64,000 bases of DNA from Branchiostoma floridae. Its lineage: Eukaryota; Chordata; Leptocardii; Amphioxiformes; Branchiostomatidae. Where the stretch lies: NCBI RefSeq assembly GCF_000003815.2, contig NC_049982.1:6927283-6991282 (forward strand). The letters are read 5' to 3'. The notes beneath the pieces were generated by a model. The model had not been told where the DNA came from. It saw only the letters and a program-made list of their open reading frames with translations, and did not search any database. Both the position numbers and the translations under genes were made by a program. Shown here one piece after another: positions 1 to 12,300 of the stretch (position 1 is its first letter; the number at the start of each line of letters is the position of its first letter).

Positions 1-1209
1 TGTAAATGTGCTATATTATACTTGAAGCAAGAGCCACCATTAGGAGAATCGCCAGTGTTTAGCTGAGACGTCTGACACATGTTTGGATGGGTTTGCTCCT
101 GTTCGCATCAGTATCGATAACGGTAGTACGAATATGGCGATTGAACGCAGAGCTTTTTTTCTTGACGCTAACTGTCAGTCGCAGGCAAAACGAAATGTTT
201 GTGATTGTCCATTTTTGCACATCCCTGGGTTATAATACTTAACGAAATACACTTTCTTTACACAAGTACAGAAGAGAACGTTAGACTGCGGCGGATATGC
301 TGCCAACTAAACTCAGTTCTTCTGTTTCACATCTTAGTAGGTTGAAAGAAGAAGGCGACAATGCGTTGGTAGCATGTAATCACGTTTACTTTTGATGAGT
401 GTCCATAGTTGCATCCTGTACAGACGAGATACTGCACAGACAGGTGTAACGGGTTATGTTATGGGACACTTAACAGGTTTTTAAGGTTGCTGCAAGTAAT
501 TTGTTCCACAAAGCATGACCAACCTCATGGTCTTGTAGTAGAGATATTTCTTTTACTCAATGTTTTAAGAACATAGGCACATTACGGTTGGTACTACTCT
601 TGAAATTCGAGGCTTCTTTAACAAGTACCAAAGAGTTCTATTTCCTTTAAACTCACAGATAGGACAAACATAAAAGGTGCATGCAGGATAGTTCCATTAC
701 CATTACGATTCTAATACTCATTTTAGAGAATTTAGAAAATGCGAACCCTTTGTTACGTTCTTTGTGTGGGCATTTTTCCATAGATCTGCTCCGATTCGTG
801 TTCTATTTTCCATAGATATAGCCTGACATGCTATATGTGCTATATGTGTTAATATGTGTATGGCAAATGATGTATGTCTACAAAGCATGCACACGACATA
901 GATGTATTGTCGTCAACGTTTTTTTTTCTTTGTTGCGATTTATGCAAGTTTCTGTATATTTTACTACATTATAAAGGTTTATACGGGTATTGTATTTTGT
1001 AGAACGATAAGATATAACAATTAACATGAGGCATATCCAACACCTTGCAGACATGTTTATACTAGCATCTGTTTAATAAAACAAAACCGACCTATGCATG
1101 AGATATACGATGTCCTAACGAACAGTGCTTGTAGACAGCACCTAGCATAACATGTTGAACGCTGCAACGTAATTTAAACATTAAGCCACGGTAAATGTAC
1201 GTTATACCA

Positions 1210-1439
1210 TTTTCCACTAGGACGGCGCTCTCGCCGCGCTCTCTATGCGACCTAGAATTTTACAGATCGCTAAATGAATGGTATAGAAAAAAAACGATTT
1301 TTTTTACATTTTGTGTGCTTTGTTGTCCCCTCAGTCACACTTTTACAGACTGTATGATATACCCAGTACGAAATCAAAGGTTACACATATCCTATTTAGG
1401 TCGCAGTGAGAGCGCATCGCGATCGCCGTCTAGTGGAAA
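1210..1439. mobile_element. MITE family A, copy 1
   Basis: About 230 bp with long imperfect terminal inverted repeats: the left end reads TTTCCACTAGGACGGCG then TGCGACCTA, the right end TAGGTCGCAGTGAG then CGCCGTCTAGTGGAAA. The A/T-rich core contains TTTTGTGTGCTTTGTTGTC. Too short to encode a transposase. Confidence 0.75.
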
Positions 1440-1871
1440 CGTGGCCTTATTGATAACGCTAGACACCCAGACATTCATACTCGTATCTGTCTAATTACAT
1501 GTTCAGCACCTGCGCGAAATCATTTCTCGCGGTTGTCAGCAACTTTCCCTCCCATTCTAGGCACGTTCAGGCGCAGCCTGTCAAATTAAACTCCTACAAG
1601 TGCGTGATTTTGTAGTCACATCGGGCACTTCCGTGCGCGAGTTTCGCACTAAAGCAGGAGACGACGGAGAGCATATAGAGAAGGGTCGCCTTATCTCACG
1701 TCGGGAATTTCTGTCTTATTTCACGGTGTTTTTGTCGGGTAATCTCGCCCCGTATCCCTAATGGGTAAACGTGCCTGGTAAACAGTCATGTCAGACATCA
1801 GCGGAAACGACTTCGTGACTGTACAACAATTCTACTCCTCTTTTCTCACAACGATTCCCTTAATTCTTTTG

Positions 1872-2047
1872 CTTTCCACTACACGGCGATCTTGCTGCGA
1901 TCTTGCTGGGATCTAAATTGGACTTGTGTAACCCTTGATTTCATGATTGTAATACCATGGACAATGTAAAAGTGTGAATTAAAAAACAATTTAAAAAAAT
2001 GTCAAATTTTAGGTCGCAGTGATGTCGCCGTCCTAGTGGAATGGGGG
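1872..2047. mobile_element. MITE family A, copy 2 (shortened)
   Basis: Left end CTTTCCACTACACGGCGATC, right end TTAGGTCGCAGTGATGTCGCCGTCCTAGTGGAA. Same termini as the copies at 1210 and 8701 but with a reduced core. Confidence 0.65.
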
Positions 2048-3166
2048 TGCTACATCTATGATCATGGCGTCAGCATTAATAAGATTGAGGGTGTTTATTT
2101 GAGTTACTTCGTGAAGTTGTAACATAAACAGTTTTATCATTGGACTGCCTTTATTAAGGTTTTATTATTGGATTTCTAAGGATTTGGAATGCTTTATTAT
2201 TGCCCAGTCCCTTTTGTAGATATCATTGGAAAGTTCATGCACACGGCTAACAATAAAGTGAACCTGAGTGGCACTTATCCCAACCATGTCTGTCGCTATT
2301 CACTGATTCAAAGCGCATTTTGACAGCATGACATACAGACAGACATGTACACTAAGGCTCCCTTATTCATATTCCAGACTACCGTGTACAAAATCAGCAA
2401 TATAGCTACAGGGAGCGGCGGTCACGACAGCGCATTTGGCCTTCCTATCCACCTATTGATCTGAGAGAGGTCTCGAGTTCGGTGTGATCCTCAGAGGCGA
2501 CAGAAGGTCGGAACCTCACGCCCGTGTGCGCGATCCCTGCCCTGCTGGGGAAACCTTTCCATTTGGTGAAGAAACCGCGTTAAGTCTCAACTTTGGACGG
2601 CTGCATTTCTGCCGGCTTCGACACATAACGTATTTATGTTGTCTGGAAGTATGACTTGGCTGTAGGGGCTGTTCATCAACTTAAGCTGAGAATATTGCAG
2701 TGTCAGCCAGCTTGTATTCTATTGCATAAACAGGCTACGATATGGGCTCTCGTAGTAGTTTTCTTCTTATCGAGCTGAGTGAAAATGACATTTTAAGCTG
2801 ATACTGCAGCAATTGCAAAGTAGTTACAAACATCTATTTCTACAACACCACATGCGTGTATTTTTGGAAAAAGGATCTAGTAGAGTTTGGTTTCTATTGA
2901 CGCAGTTTGGTCTCTACTGACGTTTGATCTCACGCAAGTTAATCAAATTAATGCTTCCCTTGAAAGGTACTTTTGTCACCTAAGTTGTTTCATAACTGTA
3001 CCTAAGTAACCTAAAATAGAACAGAATGATTAGGAAAGGTCTGGGATGTGCCGTCAGGTCTGGAATGTGCGTCTGTGATATCAGTTTGAAGAGTCCCCTA
3101 TTTATCTTTTGTCGTTGAATATGGTCGGTATTTTCTTTCACACATCTGGCTGTATGGAATTATCGC

Positions 3167-3342
3167 TATCGTGACACCTGCGTGACACTTGTTAAAGGTA
3201 ACAACAACTCTATCGTGACACCTGTATGACACCTGTTAGAGGTAACAACAACTCTATCGTGACACCAGTGTGACACCTGTTAGAGGTAACAACAACTCTA
3301 TCGTGACACCTGTGTGACACCTGTTAGAGGAAACAGCTCTCC
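3167..3342. repeat. 44-bp minisatellite, four units
   Basis: Unit starts at 3167, 3211, 3255 and 3299. Each unit is built on TATCGTGACACC...TGACACCTGTTAGAGG plus TAACAACAACTC; the last unit is degenerate. Internal GTGACACCTG doublets make each unit partly two-fold repeated. Confidence 0.85.
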
Positions 3343-4297
3343 TGTGTGACACCTGCACACGGGAAACAGATCACTCTCGTTCTGTCCGTATGTTCCTCTG
3401 CCTTCCCTGTCGAAGCCGGCCATAAGTAATGAATGGTGCAACGATGGGATGGTCCGGCCCTGGTCAGAAATCCTTCAACACATGCAACAGAATAACGTGG
3501 GGCAATGCAATATTGTTTGCATCCTTTTCATGGTATTGACTTACTTGAACGCATAGAATGTTTATGCACGCGATTCAAGCAATAGATTGAACATGAATAC
3601 AATACTTGTACAATATAGGTCTGGCTTGTATTTCTGCAATGTCTTTTGATCTATGCTGGTTCATTCAAAGCACATTTGTGCGCCTTGATGTATCGACAGT
3701 CAGACGTGCTCGCTAATTTGTATTTGAAAATACCGTGCAAAAAAGCAGCAATTCAGCGCGTTCTGATTAGTTGTTCGTGTTTTAATCATCGCTACAATTT
3801 CCTGTGAGGACATTATTGCTATTGCCGTCTATATTTGGGAAGTGTTGACGGTTCATTTTATTTTACATTTGGGAGCACGTGCAACTTTTAATGGACTCCT
3901 GCTGAGTCAAGCGGTGATTCACCACCCACCCACTCAATTCAAGTATTGAAAGCAAAGTTTCTTTCCTTTCTCTGGGAATTTAAACTTTCGACAGCTAAAT
4001 CCTTGCTGACTTGCAATTTCAGGATATTGTCTTGTTGTCAGATTCGTTCGTGTTCACAAGAATTCGAATTCTACTTCAACCTAGTATTCTAATTGCGCGG
4101 GTTTCATTACAGTAGCAGGATCCCAGGTTGATGTTTGGTGTTGTGATCTAAGTAGTTTATACCTTCAAATTAGTCTTCAATCTCTTCATATAGAAAACAG
4201 TAAGAATAGTAATGTACAAGGATACTAATTTGAATCAAACAATAACATAGTCCCCTAGATTTCAACGCAAAGTCAAAATTAGTTCCCTGATACTGAT

Positions 4298-4995
4298 AGA
4301 GTCCATTCCAAGACACCATGCGGATGTTTGTTGCCATTGTTTAGAATTGATTTTAAAGTTTTGTAATTATATGTCTAGGACATTTGATACTTCAGAAATA
4401 TTTTTAACACTGTTTCAACTTTATAAATATTTCCCTGGTCCTGTAAAACTTTGGAAATATTCATGGTGTGGAATTGGATACTTCTAATGGTTTCTAAATA
4501 ATGATAACAGCATTCTACCATTATTTACCATTTTCTACCATTTTTTGTAAATGGTTCGGTGGGCTGGGAAGATAGCAATTCACACATCCTTGCAAAGTAT
4601 GGTTGGGTGCCATGCAACAATGGCCCACCACAAAGGATCCACCAGTGCCCAGCTGTGAAATCTAAAAATATACAGATGCAACAATAGGGCTTACTTTTAT
4701 GAGGGCAATAAACTAATTTTACCATTTGGCCAGGTTTACCATTTTTTGTAAATATTTGTAAATGTGAAATAATCACAGAGAGGTTTCACAATTATTCTAA
4801 ATAAAGATATTTTTGTACAGTTACTTTCAAAATGTTTCTAAAATATTCAAAGAAATTCAAATAAATGAGTATTTTCTTAGTCAATTTTTTGAAAATAATT
4901 TAATTATTGTGGCTCAGATATTCTTTTATTCAAAACAATTCAGACTAATTATAAATATCGCCTAAAAACCCTCATGGTGTCTTGGAATGGACTCT
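4298..4995. mobile_element. About 700-bp inverted-repeat element
   Basis: 23-bp inverted termini: AGAGTCCATTCCAAGACACC at 4298 and its complement ending at 4995. The interior is A/T-rich with repeated TTTACCATTTT and AATATTT motifs and has no credible ORF. Target duplication not resolved. Probably a non-autonomous DNA transposon. Confidence 0.6.
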
Positions 4996-6373
4996 AGAAC
5001 AAGAATATGTACGCACACACGCGTCTCATATTTTGTGTTTTAGATGTACAAATCTACACGCTTTGTTTTTGTAAATTTTAGTTATGAATTGTTATTACTT
5101 TAATTCATAGTACAAGACGCTCACAGGTGTCTACGGAAATCGTGAATTAAGCGTGTACAACATTAATACATACTCAACGGATCTAGTACGTACATGACAC
5201 TAGAAGAGAATTTCTAGCAAATCTTGTGCAAAAAAGGCAACGTTATCTAGAAAATAGTTCTTTTCAAAGTTATTGTTGTGCTAAAATCACCCGTTATCCG
5301 CCCCCTAAACAAGTCCTTTTCAAGTGACGTCAATTTTGCGTGCGAGCTAACATTCGGAGACCGCTACCTGCGGTGTCAAGTTACAATGGCGACGATCTCC
5401 AGTCTTTAGTCTCACCGTGAACAGGTTTATGCCATGACGTCAACTTCGTCAAAGCAAAATGCAATAAAATATATATACTACTACATGTATTAGTAGCATT
5501 TTAGTTCTTTTTGGAATTTGTGGTCCAGATTAAGCTCACTATGAAGCATGCATTTGTTGAATAAACCAATCGGAAATAAACAGACAACAGCTTATAGCAG
5601 ATACTAGTCTTGTTTGCATTTCCACCTACATGTATGCAGTGTATCCGGTATATCCGATTACAATATCAAAATTTTCTCTCAATGTTGACGAAATGCATTC
5701 CTGTTCTATGACGTGCAAGTTTTCTTATGTAATTCTTACGTCACCAACGGTCTGGTATTACTTTCAGCACAAAACAGCGGAGATATTTACAGATATCATT
5801 TTTGAGTGCTCGACTATCATGATGTAAGGCTTGTTGAATTCTTGCCAAAATTCATGTGAATTCTTGACAGATATCATATATATTGCTGATGATAATGACT
5901 TTCCTCTGTTACTGCCGTTGATTGTGTTTTAAGATGTAAACATGCAAAATGTTTTGTATCATTGAATGTATATAGCTGTGTGGAAATACTTGGAGTAACT
6001 GGAATAGAGTATTGTATGGCTGTATGTTGAGAGGCTTCATTGTCATTTCAAAATGTGATACGTGTACATTCTTTACCACATGCCAACGGGTGTTTTCACA
6101 GCTGATTTGCATCTAAAGATCAGAGGATCTGTAAAGAATTCCTACCTGGACCGAATCCCTCCATTTCTATCGGAACATTGGGCACTTACATAATACATAT
6201 TATATAGCGTTTCTTCATGCATCTCGGTCCACCGCAAAGGCTTTTCGTTTCGTTCCATTCGTGGCCCCTTTTCGCAGAACTACATCTGCAGCTTACTGCT
6301 GTGTTGTATGAAAACGATCACCAGCCATCGTCATAATGTTTATAACTAACATACAACTGTCTGACCGTTTCAG

Positions 6374-9300
6374 GGCGTTTAAGAAAGACACGGACGAGAA
6401 GGGGCTGGTGACGCATGATGAGGCCCAGGCTCAGCACGAGGAGGACCACCCGGAGCTGGCCGCCCTGCCGCCGGGGGAGGACGAGAAGCGGCCCGGCCTC
6501 TGCGACCGGACTCCCTGCGCCAACTTAACGAAACGATATCAGGTACACTACTTATTATAATAACTTGATATACCACAAGAAAAACATGCAAAACATAATA
6601 CAAAGGTGTTGTGTTTACGTAAAATGAACGTATACATTTGTTTCCAACGAAACAATACACGAAGAGTTTTTTTATCTGTACATTTTGTCTTATGATTGTG
6701 CATGTTTCTTTTGATCTGTTATCTATACGTATGTATATATCTGCGACCGGACTCCCTGCGCCAACTTAACGAAACGCTATCAGGTACATCTGTGCAGATT
6801 AGTCGTCCAGGATGTAGTTGAAACATGCAGTTAAATCAATTCTTATTGCTGGATACATATGTATAAAATTTAATTATTTATTTATTTACATCAGGTACAA
6901 TACTGAAATTTGAAAGACACGCAAAACACAATGCAGTGGTGTTCTGTTAACGTAAAATGAACTTTGTTTCAAACGAACCAATATGAGGATTTGTTCTCAA
7001 GTCTTTAGTTTTTTATCTGTACATTTGTGTTATGATATACAATGTACATATGTCTGTATCGTATGTGTATGTTTTATTGTTCGAACTTCAAAACCCTTGA
7101 GGACTATTCCTAAATAGGGCTAAAGGATATAGTAATAAAGGTATGAAGTAGATGCTTTTGAATAGTTCGCGTTGACCACGGAAACAAGAATGCAATACAA
7201 CAGTGTGAACGTAAATGCCTTTTGTCTGATTCCAAACCGTGGTTTAAATTCACCATGCATTGTATCTTTCGAAAAGAATCACTATGATGGAATTTTCCTC
7301 GGTACATTAAACATGTATGTGTTGCATATATCATTCTTGTTCCGATTAATGTAGACGATTCTGTAAGCCAGGATAAGGTGTAAAAGCTGAACGCAGAAGA
7401 AGATTGTTCACCATTGCAAGTGCGCATGTTCAGTGCCATGAATTGTGGGTAATACTAGTATGTGAAAGGTGAAGACCCCTGAGACATAAACAAAATACGC
7501 ACGGACATTTCAAACAAAATCGAGACAATGATCGAGAAAATAACTGTTTACAAGTTAGGGGCCTTTACCTTAGACCCACACTCTCTGTCGTTGCACATGT
7601 GTTATGTGGAATGGTGACCGCACTCTTTCATTTTCTCAAGCTAATTGCAGCAGTAAATCCGACAAATAAGAACATTTTAGGTACAATTCTGTCCACAATT
7701 AATATTCGCCTGTCGTGATGTCTTTTTTATTTCACTCCACAGATCGCAATTCTGTCGTGTATTGGGTTCATAATTTCGTTCGGGATTCGTTGTAACATGG
7801 GCGTGGCAGTGGTGGACATGACCAATAACGTCACAGTGCACGTGGGAGAAGGGGAGAAGCCGCACATCCAGGTGAGGGTGACCTCTGACCTCGTCGCCAT
7901 CTTGGTTTGGGCAGCCATCTTAGTTTATGATCAGAAAAACGATTCAGTGCCCTAAATTCTAGCTATAGCTGTCCAAAACATATTCTTTGTCACTGAAATT
8001 GTTGGTGTAATAAAATCTTTTTTATATAAAAACTTCATGATATATATTGCTGATATATGGAAGTGTGTTTGAACCAAACTATGTAATAATGTTTAATTTT
8101 CCAGTAAAAATAACACATGCAGTTTTGGAGAAACCTTGTAGAGGGAAAGTATTAAACGTCATAGTGAAAATATTTCTATACAACGATAAGAAGAAAAAAT
8201 TACAATTTACAATTGAATCAACAAATCAGGCTATGTTTATATCTCATATTCAAGTGTGACCCGACACATTGAAGTACAATTTTGTTTAGTGCACCTGTAG
8301 ATAAAGTTCTTTGTTGTGTGTAATATTTCACATTGTGCTACAGTGTAGAAAGCTATGATAGATCCGTCCTAATTTGTACCTATGTAACATACGCGGTATC
8401 ACCTTGTTCTCCCCTCCAGAGGGCCGAGTTCCACTGGACACCTGAAGCCATCGGCATCATCCACGGCTCCTTCTTCTGGGGATACATCGTCACTCAGATT
8501 CCTGGTGGTTACCTAGCGACCAGGTTTCCCGCCAACAGGTAGGACCCGTTGCTAAGCAACGCCGCCATGCTCGTATGAACATGTTAAGCCATGTGTCGTC
8601 CCTTCTTGTTTACGATTGGAATTATCGTCTTTAGTCAGAAGATACTTATGTCACACCGCGAGGCAAGAAAGCAGACTGCTTCTATTGGCAGGCCAAAGAT
8701 CCCCTTTCCACTAGACGGCGATCGCGCTGCGCTCTAACTGCGACCTAAATAGAATATGTGAAACCTTCCATTTTCACTAAGTATATTATACAAAACGTAA
8801 AAGTATGACTGAAAGGACAACAAAACACAAAAAGTGTAAAAGGATTCGTCTCTTTTCTAAATAATTCGTTGAGCGATATGTCAAATTTTAGGTCGCAGAG
8901 AGATCGCGACGAGAGCGCCATCCTAGTAGAAAGGGGGTATAAGATACTTATGTCAGACCGCGAGGCAAGAAAGCAGACTGCCCTAATGCTTCCATTGGCA
9001 GGCCGAACCATGTCTTCCAGGACCAGGTCGTCCTTGCCGAACTATGGACACCGTTACTCATGACACGAAGTGACCTAAAACTGCCACTTCAAGCCGGGGG
9101 ACAGTTGTAAAAATCAGAGTGACGCATGACATGCTTCTCCGTGGATGACACATCACTGCAGTGCGATGGGTTAGATTTTTAAACTAGCCGGTATGAAAGC
9201 AGCAAGCTTAACAATAGTGCAGTCTATAAAGTTTTGTCTTAGTTCATCATACGAATGATTTGGAGGTTCCTTAATATCTTTAATTCAACAATTTTTTAAC

Positions 9301-12300
9301 TAGCCGGAATGAAAGCAGCAGGCATACTAACAATGTATTTTATCAAGTACTTTTCTTTAAAAAAACATGGGAGTTGATTGTTTTATATCTTTAAATAGAT
9401 TTTTTTTACTTATCGGAATTATGAAAGCAGCAGACGTGATGTTGATTAATGTTTTCTATTAATATTTTTCTTTAGGAATCATAAAAAAATAATACATGTA
9501 ATTTCTCATGTTGGCAGATGTCATTGTTGCGACATAATGTTGTTGTGAAAAACAGTCTGGCGACATCTAAAACCTTTTGTGATTATGCTGTCATATCTAT
9601 GAACAAAGACATGGCGGTAGTTCTGAAGGAACAAAGAAAATCGTTCATTTGTTCGATATAAAAGTGTATAGTCTAGAACAGAAACGTTCCATATTTATTG
9701 CGCATATGCATAACTGAGTTTTCAAATTGAGTTGAGATAGACAAAAGAAATGCACCACACGGCAGTAATCTTTTATTACAGACAAAATTCATCGAGTTTT
9801 CCTTCTTTTCATCGAATTTTTCCATATTTTTCCGTTTGAAATATGGCAAAATATCGATTTCAAAGATTCTGTCCCCAGTTTCATTACTAGGCCACATACA
9901 AAAATGATTTTTCTACTGTTTTATCAGATTGTATGAAAGGCAGCGGGTGTTCACGGATAGCGCAGAAGTTAAAGAAGACAGCAATTTGCTAAATGTATCT
10001 CGGTCTACAATAATATTTTCTACATTCAGTTTGGTCCTAATTTACGTGACTATTTTGTACATTACATATGTAGTTTGATATATCTAACGCTACTCCTATA
10101 GTGCTAACCCTTGACGTTTTTTAAGATACACGACAATGAACGATAAGAGCAAGATATTCTGCATTTGTGAGCTGCTAAAAATCACCTGTATCAAGCCATC
10201 AACATCTCACTCAGTTGGTCCAATCTGGAGGACTCCAGTGGATAGTTTTACGTTGTATAACGTGGTAATATTGACGTGGGTGTGGCGGGTCATTGGCCAC
10301 GAGGGGCCACACTACAGGATGTGTGCACCAGTTCTCGATATGGACTCAATTAGCATTTGGGGAGCAGCAGCAGCCTTTTGTGTGCAGTGGCGGAGAGACG
10401 GGACGTCCCCTTCGGGAATTCGACGGGAAATTATGCTCGTAACAAATCATCGTTAATTTGCTCGAAGTTTATTTTTCAACCTTCATTAGCAAAACATGGT
10501 GGTGGTACACCCAAGTCGTTGACTAATTTTCATGCCGCCATCATAACGAAATAAAATACATAAATGTACAACAAGAAGGCCAATTCATACAAATATTCAG
10601 AGCAACGAAATTAACAAAGCTGCTCAAAGTTCAATACGAAATTCAACGGTTGGATTTTCAAAAGAGAGCAAACGAACGCTTCGTCTTCCTGACCAGAGGA
10701 AGATCCGTGAAATATGCATGTATATTTTTGTAACCGTAGGATTTGAGTTTTTATTCCGCTTTAATGTCAAGCTCAGCGGAGAGAAATTCTGCGGCACTTT
10801 TGATGAATGATTCAAGGCCGCGGCAATATTCCTTCTTCCGGAGAAGTCGGCCTGTCGGCGATATTAAAACCGAACGGATTCAGCGAGTTTGACGCCTCAA
10901 TCTATCATCGCTGGTCCTGAGTACGCACAGGTCTGACAAGAAAACTCCCGCCGGCTGGAAATTTGCGGGCGTTTTGATGTGGGAGATAGCAAGAGTTATA
11001 CTCCCCTCCGACTGGGATATTCTCTGAAATCCGCAATAGATTTGTCTCTGCCAATATTGCAGTGATCTGGAGATTAAAGCTACCGTCATGTGCAGACAGT
11101 TACTCTTTCACGTGACGTCTGAAGAACTGCTGAGGACCAGATCTTGCACAAAGTTTTATACCATCAATCCGTTGGTGTTGTCGCATGTTGTGCTGTTCGG
11201 CGTGCCGTTGTGTTATGTTGTTATGCTGGGCGATGTGGCGTGGAGTTTTGTGTCTCACTGCACTTGGGGCACCGGGTACGGCACTGCGGGGTTCGGGAGA
11301 TTACTCAACGAATTTCAGAGATAAAGAACGAATTTTCTTTACGTTTTGTGTCTTCTAAGTCATACTTTTACGTATTGCGCAATTTTTAAATTATAAAAAA
11401 TCAGTGAAAATAACACAACGGTGAACGAACTCCGCAGTGTCGCATGTGCCCCAAGTGCAGTGAGATACCACCTTAACTGGACTGCGGCAAGTTGGTGGCG
11501 TTGATGCGTTCTAGATTGAATTTGTGTTACCCTTTGACTTTATGATATGGAACATCATGCAAAACATCATGTATGACTGAAAGACAGCAAAACACACAAA
11601 GATGAGAAATATTCGTTTTTATCGATGAAACTCGTTGAGTGCTCTGTCAAAAAAAGCTCCAAGATTCCAATATAGCATTTTGCGATAGCTTACCCCCAAA
11701 AATTGTTACGTAAGAAGTAATCTAAAAGTCGTGATATTGAAGCTTTTCAAAGAGATTGGCGCGGTGTTCTCACTTGACCTGGCTGGCAGGAGAAGGTAAG
11801 ACCGGGTCTGCGGAAAGTACGAGCCGAATTTCCCCTAAGTCCGGATAACCCCGCGATATTTCACCCTCTCCAAACTACCCAACAACGCGCCAATAATCGG
11901 TACCATCACCTTTTGATCCCCGCCGTCCAACAAAAGCCCCATAAATCGAGTTAATGGATCCTGGGCAGCGATGCGGCGGCCGAGCGCGCCCCTGCCCCAG
12001 CCCTCTTCTGGCTGACTGACCGACGCACAGACCCGCCCCCGCACAGGCGAGCTGACGGTTAGGTTACATGATAGAGTGGGCTGGACCGTTAGAAGTTCTT
12101 TCAGAACTTTCGAAACTTTTATACTCTCCTAGTAGAGGTTTAGGGGAAGATTGTGATTCCACTGATTTGCTCCAATTATGACCATCGCTGTAAGAAAACG
12201 GCACAATTAAACAAAAGCTCACAATCTTCCCATGTAACCTCTACTTGGAGAGTATAGAGATTTTGAGATCATCACACAAAGTTTCTGATGAGGGCATGGT

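Larger units (their letters stand above)
1..6373. other. Upstream region of the transporter gene, no coding exon recognised
   Basis: No ORF here reads like a known protein and no start exon with the required phase (ending two bases into a codon) could be identified. It contains two MITE copies (1210-1439, 1872-2047), a 44-bp minisatellite (3167-3342) and an inverted-repeat element (4298-4995). The transporter's promoter and 5' exon are probably here or further upstream. Confidence 0.6.
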
